This document shows, in pieces, positions 1-7,042 of a stretch of 17,651 nt of DNA. The notes beneath the pieces are model-generated. The model saw only the letters and a program-made list of their open reading frames with translations. It was not told the origin of the DNA and searched no databases. Positions within the stretch are counted from its first letter, which is position 1; the number at the start of each line of letters is the position of its first letter. This stretch comes from RGIG8244 sp045592785 (GTDB lineage Bacteria; Verrucomicrobiota; Lentisphaeria; Victivallales; UBA1829): positions 1-17,651 of the forward strand of contig JAZNVL010000025.1 in assembly GCA_045592785.1 (NCBI GenBank), read 5' to 3'. The position numbers and the translations under genes were made by a program.

Positions 1-1652
1 GGGCAGACGGAGTTGACTTTGATGTTGTCCGCCACCAGTTCCAGGGCGAAACTCTGTGTCAGACCGATGGTGCCGAATTTGCCGCCGGCATACGCACCGT
101 TCTTGTTGGAACCCGCCAGACCGCTCTTGGAGTTGACCTGAACGATGTCGCTCCAGAGACCGGATGCCGCGTTCTGTTTTGCCATCATGGGGGCGAAATG
201 TTTCACCACCAGGAAGTATCCGGTGTAGTTGACCGCGGTAACAAAATCCCAGGCTTTCTTTTCCAGCACTTTCACGGAACCGGCTTTCAGCACGCCCGCA
301 TTGGAAACAAAGAGGTCAAGTCCGCCGAAGTTTCTGATCACGTCATCGGCAAGCGCTGCCACGGAATCTTCGTTGGAGACGTCCACGGCGAGGGAAGAGG
401 CATTGGCTCCCAGTTTTGCGGCGGCAGCAGCAGCACCTTCCGCATTCAGGTCCGCCACGATAACGTGGGCTCCTTCCTTGATCAATTCTTCGCTGATGCC
501 GTAACCGAAGCCCTGGGCACCACCGGTGACCAGCGCGATCTTTCCGGCGAGTGCGCCGCCGCCGGCACCGGCTGCGACTTTACTGCGGTAGGATTCCATT
601 TCCCAGTTTTCGATGAAGAGCCGGGCTGCATCGGGCAGGGGATGTGCGCCGCCGAATGCGGCTGCCCATTTCTGAATGTTTGCGGCATCCTGAATGAATG
701 CGGCGGCAGTGCGCATGGCTTTCACATCTTTCCCGGCGGCAAAAAGGGCTTTGCCGGGGACCTGGATCATCATGGGCAGATATCCGTTCTTTGCCTTGAA
801 TTCTTCCACAACTTCTTTCGTGATGACATCCGTCACCAGCGGGAAGGATTTGGAATATACGATGTGGTCCGGAGAGAAGGGACCGGCGGGGAGTGTCAAC
901 TGTTCCATGGCGCAAACGGCGGCGGGAACTCCGTTCTGTGCCAGAAGTCCGCGGAGAACGGGCGCATTTTCCCGGACGAAATCGGGATCGGAAGCGGGGC
1001 CTGCGGCATCGTCCACCGTCACGCCGTTTTTCTGACAGTAATCGGTGAGTTTCCGGAAGATCTCTTCGTACATGGGGCCGATGGCAGCGGGATCATCAGA
1101 GGCAACGAATACCCCGTGATTCTGCAGGAATACCACGTCCGGGATCGCGCCGTTGTGACTTTCCGCCCAGGCACGGAACACTTTATTTGCTTCGATGGCG
1201 AGGGTGGCACCGGGATCGATCACGCCCATCCAGAGTGCTTCCGGGAAGAGTTCATGACAGACCGCTTCGCCGTTGTTCCCGCAGGTCATGGCGTTGACCA
1301 GTGTGGGATGCAAGTGCATCACATACTTCTGGGGAAAGAGGGTATGCAGCGGCGCTTCCACGGAGGGACGGCGTCCGTTTTTGGAGTAAAGGACGGAGAA
1401 ATCGGTATACCGTTTCACCACATTTTCCCGTTCTGCGGGATCGGCGGCGGCACCGGCTTCCATACATGCAGTCAGGAGACTGCGATCCATTTTGACCAGG
1501 TCATCGGCCTGCATGACCGCGAGGGCGACTCCGCTGGGTTTGATGTAGAGATATTGATCGTCTTTCCAGGAAGAGTTTCCGCCGCCTGCAAGGACATATC
1601 CTTTTCTGCTGCCCAGGTCTCTGGACATTTCCGCAATGATTTCCTGTGACAT
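1..1652 (-). CDS. Bifunctional class II aldolase / short-chain dehydrogenase (rhamnulose-1-phosphate aldolase / lactaldehyde dehydrogenase type), 3' end off the window
   Basis: About 550 residues are visible and the frame is still open at base 1. Residues about 1-365 form a class II (fuculose/rhamnulose-phosphate type) aldolase domain: a GGGNSS phosphate-binding segment, a PSVEAPLH segment with the probable catalytic Glu, the zinc-type HLHP pair near residue 111 and a third His in QNHG near 180. From about residue 375 an NAD(P)-binding SDR domain follows, with TGGAQGFGYG (GxxxGxG), SNAG near 452 and the catalytic YAGGK near 520. This architecture is known from RhaEW/YuxG-type proteins, which cleave L-rhamnulose-1-phosphate and oxidise the L-lactaldehyde product in the cytoplasm; the substrate here is inferred from family only. 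The family is usually near 680 residues, so roughly 120 C-terminal residues are missing. The ATG at 1652 is preceded by AAAGGAGA at good spacing. Confidence 0.85.
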   Translation of the reverse strand, partial: MSQEIIAEMSRDLGSRKGYVLAGGGNSSWKDDQYLYIKPSGVALAVMQADDLVKMDRSLLTACMEAGAAADPAERENVVKRYTDFSVLYSKNGRRPSVEAPLHTLFPQKYVMHLHPTLVNAMTCGNNGEAVCHELFPEALWMGVIDPGATLAIEANKVFRAWAESHNGAIPDVVFLQNHGVFVASDDPAAIGPMYEEIFRKLTDYCQKNGVTVDDAAGPASDPDFVRENAPVLRGLLAQNGVPAAVCAMEQLTLPAGPFSPDHIVYSKSFPLVTDVITKEVVEEFKAKNGYLPMMIQVPGKALFAAGKDVKAMRTAAAFIQDAANIQKWAAAFGGAHPLPDAARLFIENWEMESYRSKVAAGAGGGALAGKIALVTGGAQGFGYGISEELIKEGAHVIVADLNAEGAAAAAAKLGANASSLAVDVSNEDSVAALADDVIRNFGGLDLFVSNAGVLKAGSVKVLEKKAWDFVTAVNYTGYFLVVKHFAPMMAKQNAASGLWSDIVQVNSKSGLAGSNKNGAYAGGKFGTIGLTQSFALELVADNIKVNSVC

Positions 1653-1702
1653 GTATTGATTCTCCTTTCGAATTTACTGTCAGAGATTTTTGTTATTCTA
1701 TA

Positions 1703-1730
1703 AATATAATCTGTATTCCGGGAAAAGCAA
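1703..1730 (-). promoter_or_regulatory. Candidate sigma70 promoter for the aldolase/dehydrogenase gene
   Basis: On the minus strand TTGCTT (1730-1725) and TATATT (1708-1703) are separated by 16 nt in an AT-rich intergenic stretch, giving a leader of about 45 nt. It lies just after the upstream operon's terminator, where a new promoter is expected. Read by eye only. Confidence 0.45.
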
Positions 1731-1762
1731 CCGGAAAATGAAATTTTTTGCAGAGATAATAC

Positions 1763-1799
1763 AAAAAAAGCCCGGTATGCGGAAAACATACCGGGCTTT
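1763..1799 (-). terminator. Rho-independent terminator of the NagA-like / methyltransferase / Gfo-Idh operon
   Basis: A perfect 13-bp inverted repeat (1767-1779 with 1787-1799, 7-nt loop) is followed on the minus strand by a run of seven T. It begins 18 bp after the stop of the Gfo/Idh gene. Confidence 0.9.
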
Positions 1800-1816
1800 G
1801 TATTGCCTGCGAAATA

Positions 1817-3055
1817 TTATTTGGACTTTTTGCAAGCCTTCTTCGCCGCTTTCTTCACCTGTCCGCCGTTAAAGTATTTGACCAGCTCCGGATCCACTGC
1901 CGGGATCTCCTGCGGCATGTTCCCGCCGCGGATGGATGCGGTTCCCAATACTCCGGTCGCCACCGAGTTGCGGGCGGCGATGGGCGAATTGCTGGCGATG
2001 GCTTTCCCGGTACGGAGGAAAGCCACAAACGCAGCAACGATATCGGGGTCTGCACCGCCGTGTCCGCCTTCCACCTCACGCATGTGATAGGAGACATCGG
2101 GCTGTCCGAATTCGCCGCGTGTGGTATAAACATCGATCCGGCGTCCCATGGCGTCGCCGTAGTTTTCGATTCTGCCTTTATCACCGATGAAGGTGTAGTT
2201 ACGGCAGGCATCGGGCGCGTAATGACACTGCATGTAATTGGCGAGGATCCCGTTATCCAACTGCATCATCAGCGTGCTTTCGTCTTCCACGTCGATGACG
2301 GGGGAAATGCCCTTCAGGGACTTGGGCGGCCAATTGAACATGCTCCATGTGGCAACGCCGCGTTCGGAGGCTTTCCGGCGGTTTTTGCACTTGTCATAAA
2401 CGGAGAGACGGCCCATGCCCACCACGCGTTTCGTGTAGCCGCCACAGAGCCAGTGAATGACGTCGATATCGTGCGCACCCTTCTGCAACAGAAGTCCGGT
2501 GGTGTTCTTTGCTTCGGAATGCCAGTCTTTGAAGTAGGCATCGCCGCCGTAATTGATGAAGTGACGGCACCATGCGGTCTGGACTTCCCCGATGATTCCG
2601 GACTCAATGAGTTCTTTCATCTTGATGATGTAGTCCATGTGCCGCATATTGTGTCCGACGAAAAGTTTGCTTCCGGTTTCGTATGCGGTCTTGAGGATAC
2701 GGTCACAGCCTTCCACGGTGATCGCCATGGGTTTTTCCAGATAGACCGCTTTCCCCGCTTTGAGGGCGGCGATGGCGTATTCTTCGTGGAGATAATCCGG
2801 TACCGTGATGAAAACAGCATCCACATCTTTTCTTGCGAGAATTTTCTTGTAGTCATTTGTGGTGAAAAGTTTGACATCTTTCCCGACGAAATCCTGCCAG
2901 ATTTTGAACGGTTCTTCATAGATATCGCAGAGTGCCACGACCCGGGAACCTTTGCCCGGTTTATGCGCACTGCGGGCAAGTCCGCCCCGTCCGCCTGCAC
3001 CGATCACCCCAATGCGAATGTCATCGATCTTCTTTCCTGTTTCTTTCTTTGCCAT
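1817..3055 (-). CDS. Gfo/Idh/MocA-family NAD(P)-dependent oxidoreductase
   Basis: 412 residues. The N-terminal Rossmann fold has GVIGAGGRGG near the start, an acidic residue in VALCDIYEE after strand 2, FITVPDYLHEE, and the family hallmark EKP in KAVYLEKPMA. The C-terminal alpha/beta domain carries KGAHDIDVIHWL, which supplies the His usually found in the active site. The family oxidises or epimerises sugars, inositols or glycosides; the substrate cannot be read from the sequence. No Tat or Sec signal is present, so the protein is probably cytoplasmic. The C terminus ends in a short Lys/Ala-rich tail (KKAAKKACKKSK). I chose the ATG at 3055 because AAGGTGA lies 5 nt upstream; an in-frame GTG at 3064 lies on that same site. 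It sits 34 bp after the methyltransferase gene and is probably the last gene of that operon. Confidence 0.9.
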   Translation of the reverse strand: MAKKETGKKIDDIRIGVIGAGGRGGLARSAHKPGKGSRVVALCDIYEEPFKIWQDFVGKDVKLFTTNDYKKILARKDVDAVFITVPDYLHEEYAIAALKAGKAVYLEKPMAITVEGCDRILKTAYETGSKLFVGHNMRHMDYIIKMKELIESGIIGEVQTAWCRHFINYGGDAYFKDWHSEAKNTTGLLLQKGAHDIDVIHWLCGGYTKRVVGMGRLSVYDKCKNRRKASERGVATWSMFNWPPKSLKGISPVIDVEDESTLMMQLDNGILANYMQCHYAPDACRNYTFIGDKGRIENYGDAMGRRIDVYTTRGEFGQPDVSYHMREVEGGHGGADPDIVAAFVAFLRTGKAIASNSPIAARNSVATGVLGTASIRGGNMPQEIPAVDPELVKYFNGGQVKKAAKKACKKSK

Positions 3056-3089
3056 GGTAGTCACCTTATGTTTTGGTTGTTATAAAAAA

Positions 3090-3953
3090 TCAATCTTTCA
3101 CGAATCGTACATTCAATCCGGCGGGCAGGGATTTCCCTGTCTGTTCCGGGATCCGCATTTCCCCCGTCTCAAACCTGCCGCCGTCCTTCGCAAACACTTC
3201 CCGGCAGATCCGTTCCAGCGAGAGCGGGGAGAATCCCTGGGAATGACAGGAAAGCAGCAGGAAACAGGGACCGGAGAGGTCCAGAATCGCGCGACAGGAT
3301 TCCAGAAGAGCCTGGATCCCGGTTTCGATTTTCCACACCTGACCTTGTGCGCCTCTGCCGAAACTGGGCGGATCCAGCACAATGCCCCGGTATTTGCGTC
3401 CGCGCCGTTCTTCCCGTGCCACAAACTTCATGGCATCGTCACAGATCCAGCGGATCCGGTCTTTCGTTTCCGGGTTCAGAGCCTGGTTGCGTTTCGCCCA
3501 TTCGATGATCCCTTTGGAGGCATCCAGATGTGTAACTTCGGCACCGCCCTGCGCCATGGCAAGAGTGGCACCGCCGGAATAGGCAAACAGGTTCAGCGTC
3601 TGGGACTTCGCAGGAAGACGTTTTGTCTGTTCCCGGAGCCATTCCCAGTTGATCGCCTGTTCCGCGAAAAAGCCCAGGTGTCCGAATTGTGTGGGCTTCA
3701 CCAGCAGGTTGACTCCGCCCCAGCGGACGGTCCAGTCGCCTTCACCGGGCTGCCGTACTTTCCAGGACCAGACACCCCCGCCGGTACTTTCCCGTTCGAA
3801 CACGGCATCGGCGGCGTTCCATTCTTTTTCGGGGAGCGTGGGATTCCAGAATGCGTTGAGGGCGGGACGTATGATCCGGATAGGACCGGCCTGTTCCAGT
3901 TTCCGGCAATGTCCGGAATCCAGAAGGATGTAATTCTTTTCTTTCGGGTTCAT
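3090..3953 (-). CDS. Class I SAM-dependent methyltransferase, RlmI/RlmK-like (COG1092), lacking a PUA domain
   Basis: 287 residues. SAM-binding motif I is NLFAYSGG (residues 121-128) followed by the acidic HLDASKG (D144). Motif IV is LDPPSFGRG (193-201). QFGHLGFFAEQAINWEWL upstream matches the segment that precedes motif I in RlmI-type 23S rRNA methyltransferases. RlmI and RlmK proteins are near 390 residues or longer with an N-terminal PUA domain; here a short N-terminal extension (about 1-80) replaces it. RNA is therefore the likely but unproven substrate. The start overlaps the stop of the NagA-like gene (ATGA at 3953-3950), implying translational coupling; AAGGA about 13 nt upstream can serve as a ribosome-binding site. 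No separate promoter was seen. Confidence 0.85.
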   Translation of the reverse strand: MNPKEKNYILLDSGHCRKLEQAGPIRIIRPALNAFWNPTLPEKEWNAADAVFERESTGGGVWSWKVRQPGEGDWTVRWGGVNLLVKPTQFGHLGFFAEQAINWEWLREQTKRLPAKSQTLNLFAYSGGATLAMAQGGAEVTHLDASKGIIEWAKRNQALNPETKDRIRWICDDAMKFVAREERRGRKYRGIVLDPPSFGRGAQGQVWKIETGIQALLESCRAILDLSGPCFLLLSCHSQGFSPLSLERICREVFAKDGGRFETGEMRIPEQTGKSLPAGLNVRFVKD

Positions 3954-5122
3954 GATGGCGTATTGTCCTTGCTGTCATATACGATCTGACCGCGTGAAAC
4001 GGTCATGCGTACATCGTTGGTCTCTTTATCGAAAATGGTGATATCGGCTCTTCTGCCGGGTCTGATCTCGCCCCGGGTGATCAACCCCAGGTCTTTCGCC
4101 GGATTCGTGCTGAAACAAGCCGCCGCCTGTTCCCGCGGAATATCAGCAAACTTTGTCAGCTGCAGCCAGGAATGATCCAGAGTAAGCGTGGTCCCCGTGA
4201 TCTCGCCTTCCGTATTGCGTATGATCCGGGGGGCCGTATTGGCGAACTGTTTGCGGATCTCCTTATCCTGTGGGACTACTGCATTGCTGATCCCGATGAG
4301 TTTATCCGCCGGCTTGCACCGGTAAACCAGGTCCACCATCCGCGGGTGAACATGGATCCCGTCCACGATCATTTCCACGCTGACACGGTCATCGGTCAAT
4401 GCGATGGTGGTGAGACTGGCATTTCTGTGATCCAATTGCGGCATCCCGTTAAAAACGTAGGTGCAACGCGTAACCCCGGCATCCACACAGACAAGCGTTT
4501 TTTCCGCATCGGCATTGCTGTGTCCCATGGAGGGAATGATCCCGTTCTCCATGAGCTGCTGGGTGAGTTCCAATGCTCCATCCAGTTCAGGCGCAAAGGT
4601 CATCAGTTTGATGTGTCCTTTCCCCGCTTTGATCAATTCATCGGCAAACGCACGGTCATACTTGCGGATATTTTCCCGGGTTTGACTCCCCCGTTTTTCC
4701 GGGTTCAGAAACGGTCCTTCCAAATGGATCCCGCACACATCCGCATAACTGCACCCGCGGTCAATGGCATTTGCAAGCCGTTCTACGGTTTGCAACATCT
4801 CCTCTGTGGGCAGAGAAACGAGTGTGGGCGCGAAAGTTGTTACGCCTCTGGCTGCCAGCAGACGGCTCATGGTTTCCAGATCGAATGCGGCATCTGTGGT
4901 GTCCTGTTCGCAAATACCGTGAATGTGGGAATCGATGAAACCGGGGACGGCGTAGGCATTTTCCAGTTCGATGACTTCCAGTCCATCTTCGTTCCGGGAG
5001 AACGCGGATGCGCTGCCGGTGGCAATGATCTTGCCTTTATCGCACAAAATCCCGGCGGTATTGATCCGTTCGTAAGGAGTCAAACAGTGATCAACGATGA
5101 ATAGAGTTCTGTTTTTTTTCAT
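3950..5122 (-). CDS. N-acetylglucosamine-6-phosphate deacetylase-like amidohydrolase with altered active site
   Basis: 390 residues, full length for NagA. The fold is clear: GFIDSHIHG (HxH at 66/68), GIHLEGPFLNPEKRG (metal Glu E135), MGHSNADAEKT (metal His H201), VDGIHVHP (H257), and a C-terminal beta-sandwich segment RPGRRADITIFD. True NagA removes acetate from GlcNAc-6-phosphate in the cytoplasm. Several key positions differ, using E. coli NagA numbering by hand alignment: the substrate His143 is Gln147, the metal ligand His216 is Tyr222 (TYVFNGM instead of THxFNAM), and the catalytic Asp273 is Asn280 (ISNA instead of VTDA). The frame is otherwise intact, so this may be a pseudoenzyme or a protein with a changed reaction. 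For that reason no nagA symbol is given. The ATG at 5122 is preceded by GGAGAA at slightly long spacing. It is first in an operon with the methyltransferase. Confidence 0.85.
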   Translation of the reverse strand: MKKNRTLFIVDHCLTPYERINTAGILCDKGKIIATGSASAFSRNEDGLEVIELENAYAVPGFIDSHIHGICEQDTTDAAFDLETMSRLLAARGVTTFAPTLVSLPTEEMLQTVERLANAIDRGCSYADVCGIHLEGPFLNPEKRGSQTRENIRKYDRAFADELIKAGKGHIKLMTFAPELDGALELTQQLMENGIIPSMGHSNADAEKTLVCVDAGVTRCTYVFNGMPQLDHRNASLTTIALTDDRVSVEMIVDGIHVHPRMVDLVYRCKPADKLIGISNAVVPQDKEIRKQFANTAPRIIRNTEGEITGTTLTLDHSWLQLTKFADIPREQAAACFSTNPAKDLGLITRGEIRPGRRADITIFDKETNDVRMTVSRGQIVYDSKDNTPS

Positions 5123-5154
5123 AGCAGTAAGTTCTCCAACAAATCTTCATACAG

Positions 5155-5184
5155 GTAATATGCACACAAAACGGAAAAAATCAA
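5155..5184 (-). promoter_or_regulatory. Candidate promoter for the NagA-like operon
   Basis: On the minus strand TTGATT (5184-5179) and TATTAC (5160-5155) are 18 nt apart, 33 nt upstream of the start codon. The match is moderate and the region is AT-rich, so chance is possible. Confidence 0.35.
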
Positions 5185-5546
5185 TAAAAAAACGAAGAAA
5201 AAGCGAAAAGAATCCGGAAAAAATTTGAATTTTGTGAAAATCGGGGCATATTATGGGAGGACTTGATGTTGTCTTATGGCAAAAATAATGATAGTGATCC
5301 GGTGAAAATGTTAATAACTTGTTAACAATTTCGTTGCTAATCGTCTATCTCATTGAATTATTGACGGTTGTAAGGCTCAAAAAAAAAGTCTGCTTTTTTT
5401 GCTTTTCAACTTGACTTTTTCAAGAATGGTAGCAAATTATGTATAGAGCGCCGGGAAAGCGTTTTTTGAGTTCAAAATGAGCGTAAAAACCCATCAGAAT
5501 ACAAAGAAGTTCTTCTGTATGGGGTCTGTAAACGCAGTAAAATGAA

Positions 5547-5555
5547 TGATATAAA
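5547..5555 (+). promoter_or_regulatory. Candidate extended -10 promoter for dnaA
   Basis: TGATATAAA matches the extended -10 form TGnTATAAT at all but one base. No good -35 was seen at 16-18 nt upstream (TGTAAA at best), as is tolerated by extended -10 promoters. The leader would be about 90 nt. Confidence 0.35.
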
Positions 5556-5650
5556 AAACACTTCTGCAAACGGTTTTTTTGAGATGGCAGATTCCGGGTG
5601 TTGATAAGTTTTGTTGGATTCGTGTGAAACGGAAATTTTGAAGGTAGATT

Positions 5651-7042
5651 ATGTTGGATAATAGGAAGGCCCAGGACCTGTGGTCACGGGCATGTGAATA
5701 TTTGGAAAAAGCTTCCAGGAGCACATACGAGCAGTGGTTTGCCAAAATGACACCGCTGAGCCTGGAAGAGGAGCGTTTGCTTCTGGGGGTACCCGATGAA
5801 TTTTTCGGCTGCTGGGTGCGGGATAATTTTTCCGATCTGCTCCATGATGCTGTTATGCACGCTTGCGGCGAAGAACTTACGTTTGATTTCGAAGCCGGAC
5901 ACCTCCCCACCTTGATCAACTCCGAAGTGGAAGCGCCGGAAGTTGTTACGGTTGCTGAAACCGTATCTGTTCCTCCTCCTCCGCCCGTCGTGAAAAACAT
6001 CTGTGCGGAAAATTGCCATGCCCGTCATACTTTCGAAACGTTTGTTGTGGGTGAAGGCAACCGGTACGCCTATTCTGCGGCATGTACCGCAGCGAAAGAT
6101 CCCGGCGTATTCAACCCGTTGTATATTTACGGCGGTCCCGGGCTTGGCAAGACCCATCTGATCCAGGCGGTTGCGAACGATGTTATTCGCAGAAATCCCT
6201 CGGCAAAAGTACGTTACACTTCCTGTGAAGACTTCTTGAACGCCTTTGTGGACTCCATGCGCAACAAGACCCATTTTGAATTCCGCGAACATTACCGCAA
6301 TGTGGATCTGCTCCTCATCGACGATGTACACATCCTCAGCGGAAAATCCGGTTTGCAGGAAGAATTTTTCAATACGTTCAATACGCTCCACAACGCAAAC
6401 AAGCAGATCATTCTGACTTCGGACAAGCCGCCGGCGGAGATCCCGGGGTTGGAAAACCGTCTCGTTTCCCGGTTCGTTTCCGGGATCACAACTCAGATCA
6501 CACCGCCTTTGTTTGAGACCCGTCTGGCAATCCTCAAACAGGAACAGGAGACCATGCATCTGAAGCTGGATGAATCCATTCTGGAATTCATTGCACAGCG
6601 TATTTCCTCCAATATCCGTCCGCTGAAATCGGCACTCCTCCATTTGCAGATCTATGCTTCCGCCATGAATGAAACCATCTCCGTGGAAACGGTGGAAACT
6701 CTTCTGGCTGATATCCTTAATAAAGAAGCAGAAGGGCGTACCGTTTCCCTGGATGCCATTCAGAAAGCCGTGGCGGATCACTTCGGACTCCATGTGCATG
6801 ATCTTACCGGCTCCAAGCGGCCGAAAAATATTGCGGAACCCCGCATGATGGCGATGTACCTCAGCCGGAAACTCACCAATAAGTCCCACAAGGAAATCGG
6901 GCTTGCATTCGGCGGGCGGAATCATGCCACGGTCATTCATGCCGTGAAAGAAGTGGAAGATGCCTGCATCCGGAACGAAGATGTGAAACAGGCGTTGACT
7001 TCCATCCAGCACCGTCTTCAAGTGGAGGATAAAACTGTATGA
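5651..7042 (+). CDS. dnaA: Chromosomal replication initiator protein DnaA
   Basis: 463 residues, close to E. coli DnaA in length. Domain I (about 1-80) contains TYEQWF; a short Pro-rich linker (about 105-113) stands for domain II. Domain III is the AAA+ ATPase: NPLYIYGGPGLGKTH (Walker A, 155-169), LLLIDDVHIL (Walker B, 220-229), sensor 1 ILTSDKPP, the arginine-finger box LENRLVSRF (R274), and a sensor-2 segment NIRPLKSALLHL (R323) that departs from the usual NxRELEGAL. Domain IV is the helix-turn-helix ending in IGLAFGGRNHATVIHA (416-431), where the usual GGRDHTTV has become GGRNHATV. DnaA binds DnaA boxes and opens the origin. GAAGG lies 6 nt before the ATG. The stop overlaps the next gene by ATGA. 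Confidence 0.97.
   Translation: MLDNRKAQDLWSRACEYLEKASRSTYEQWFAKMTPLSLEEERLLLGVPDEFFGCWVRDNFSDLLHDAVMHACGEELTFDFEAGHLPTLINSEVEAPEVVTVAETVSVPPPPPVVKNICAENCHARHTFETFVVGEGNRYAYSAACTAAKDPGVFNPLYIYGGPGLGKTHLIQAVANDVIRRNPSAKVRYTSCEDFLNAFVDSMRNKTHFEFREHYRNVDLLLIDDVHILSGKSGLQEEFFNTFNTLHNANKQIILTSDKPPAEIPGLENRLVSRFVSGITTQITPPLFETRLAILKQEQETMHLKLDESILEFIAQRISSNIRPLKSALLHLQIYASAMNETISVETVETLLADILNKEAEGRTVSLDAIQKAVADHFGLHVHDLTGSKRPKNIAEPRMMAMYLSRKLTNKSHKEIGLAFGGRNHATVIHAVKEVEDACIRNEDVKQALTSIQHRLQVEDKTV

Larger units (their letters stand above)
5123..5650. other. 528-bp AT-rich intergenic region upstream of dnaA; candidate oriC
   Basis: No gene is supported here. The region is AT-rich between divergent operons and directly precedes dnaA. 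Four 9-mers differ from the DnaA box TTWTNCACA by one base: 5158-5166 (plus orientation), and 5233-5241, 5309-5317 and 5599-5607 (minus orientation). There is also a 10-bp palindrome TTGTTAACAA (5319-5328), an A8/T7-rich hairpin at 5381-5400 (AAAAAAAG, loop TCTG, CTTTTTTT), and TTTTGA-GT-TCAAAA at 5464-5477. Position beside dnaA is the main support for an origin role; no perfect DnaA box was found, and the neighbour dnaN is absent. Confidence 0.4.

Noticed and set aside
198..1649. Long open frame on the plus strand (483 codons)
   Set aside because: It is the antisense shadow of the aldolase/dehydrogenase gene; the translation has no recognisable domain and is rich in Gly, His, Phe and Cys, whereas the minus strand gives clear motifs.
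3056..3064. GTG start at 3064 for the Gfo/Idh gene
   Set aside because: The ribosome-binding site AAGGTGA overlaps that GTG and is correctly spaced for the ATG at 3055.
2060..3085. Long open frame on the plus strand opposite the Gfo/Idh gene
   Set aside because: Antisense shadow; the minus-strand protein has the family motifs and a terminator in the matching direction.
5381..5400. A/T hairpin as a terminator
   Set aside because: The stem is almost only A-T pairs and no gene ends nearby; kept as a feature of the candidate origin.
5411..5447. TTGACT with TATAGA or TATGTA as a dnaA promoter
   Set aside because: Spacing is over 20 nt for either -10 candidate; the extended -10 at 5547 fits better.
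5684..7021. 445-codon minus-strand open frame
   Set aside because: Antisense shadow of dnaA, which is unmistakable on the plus strand.
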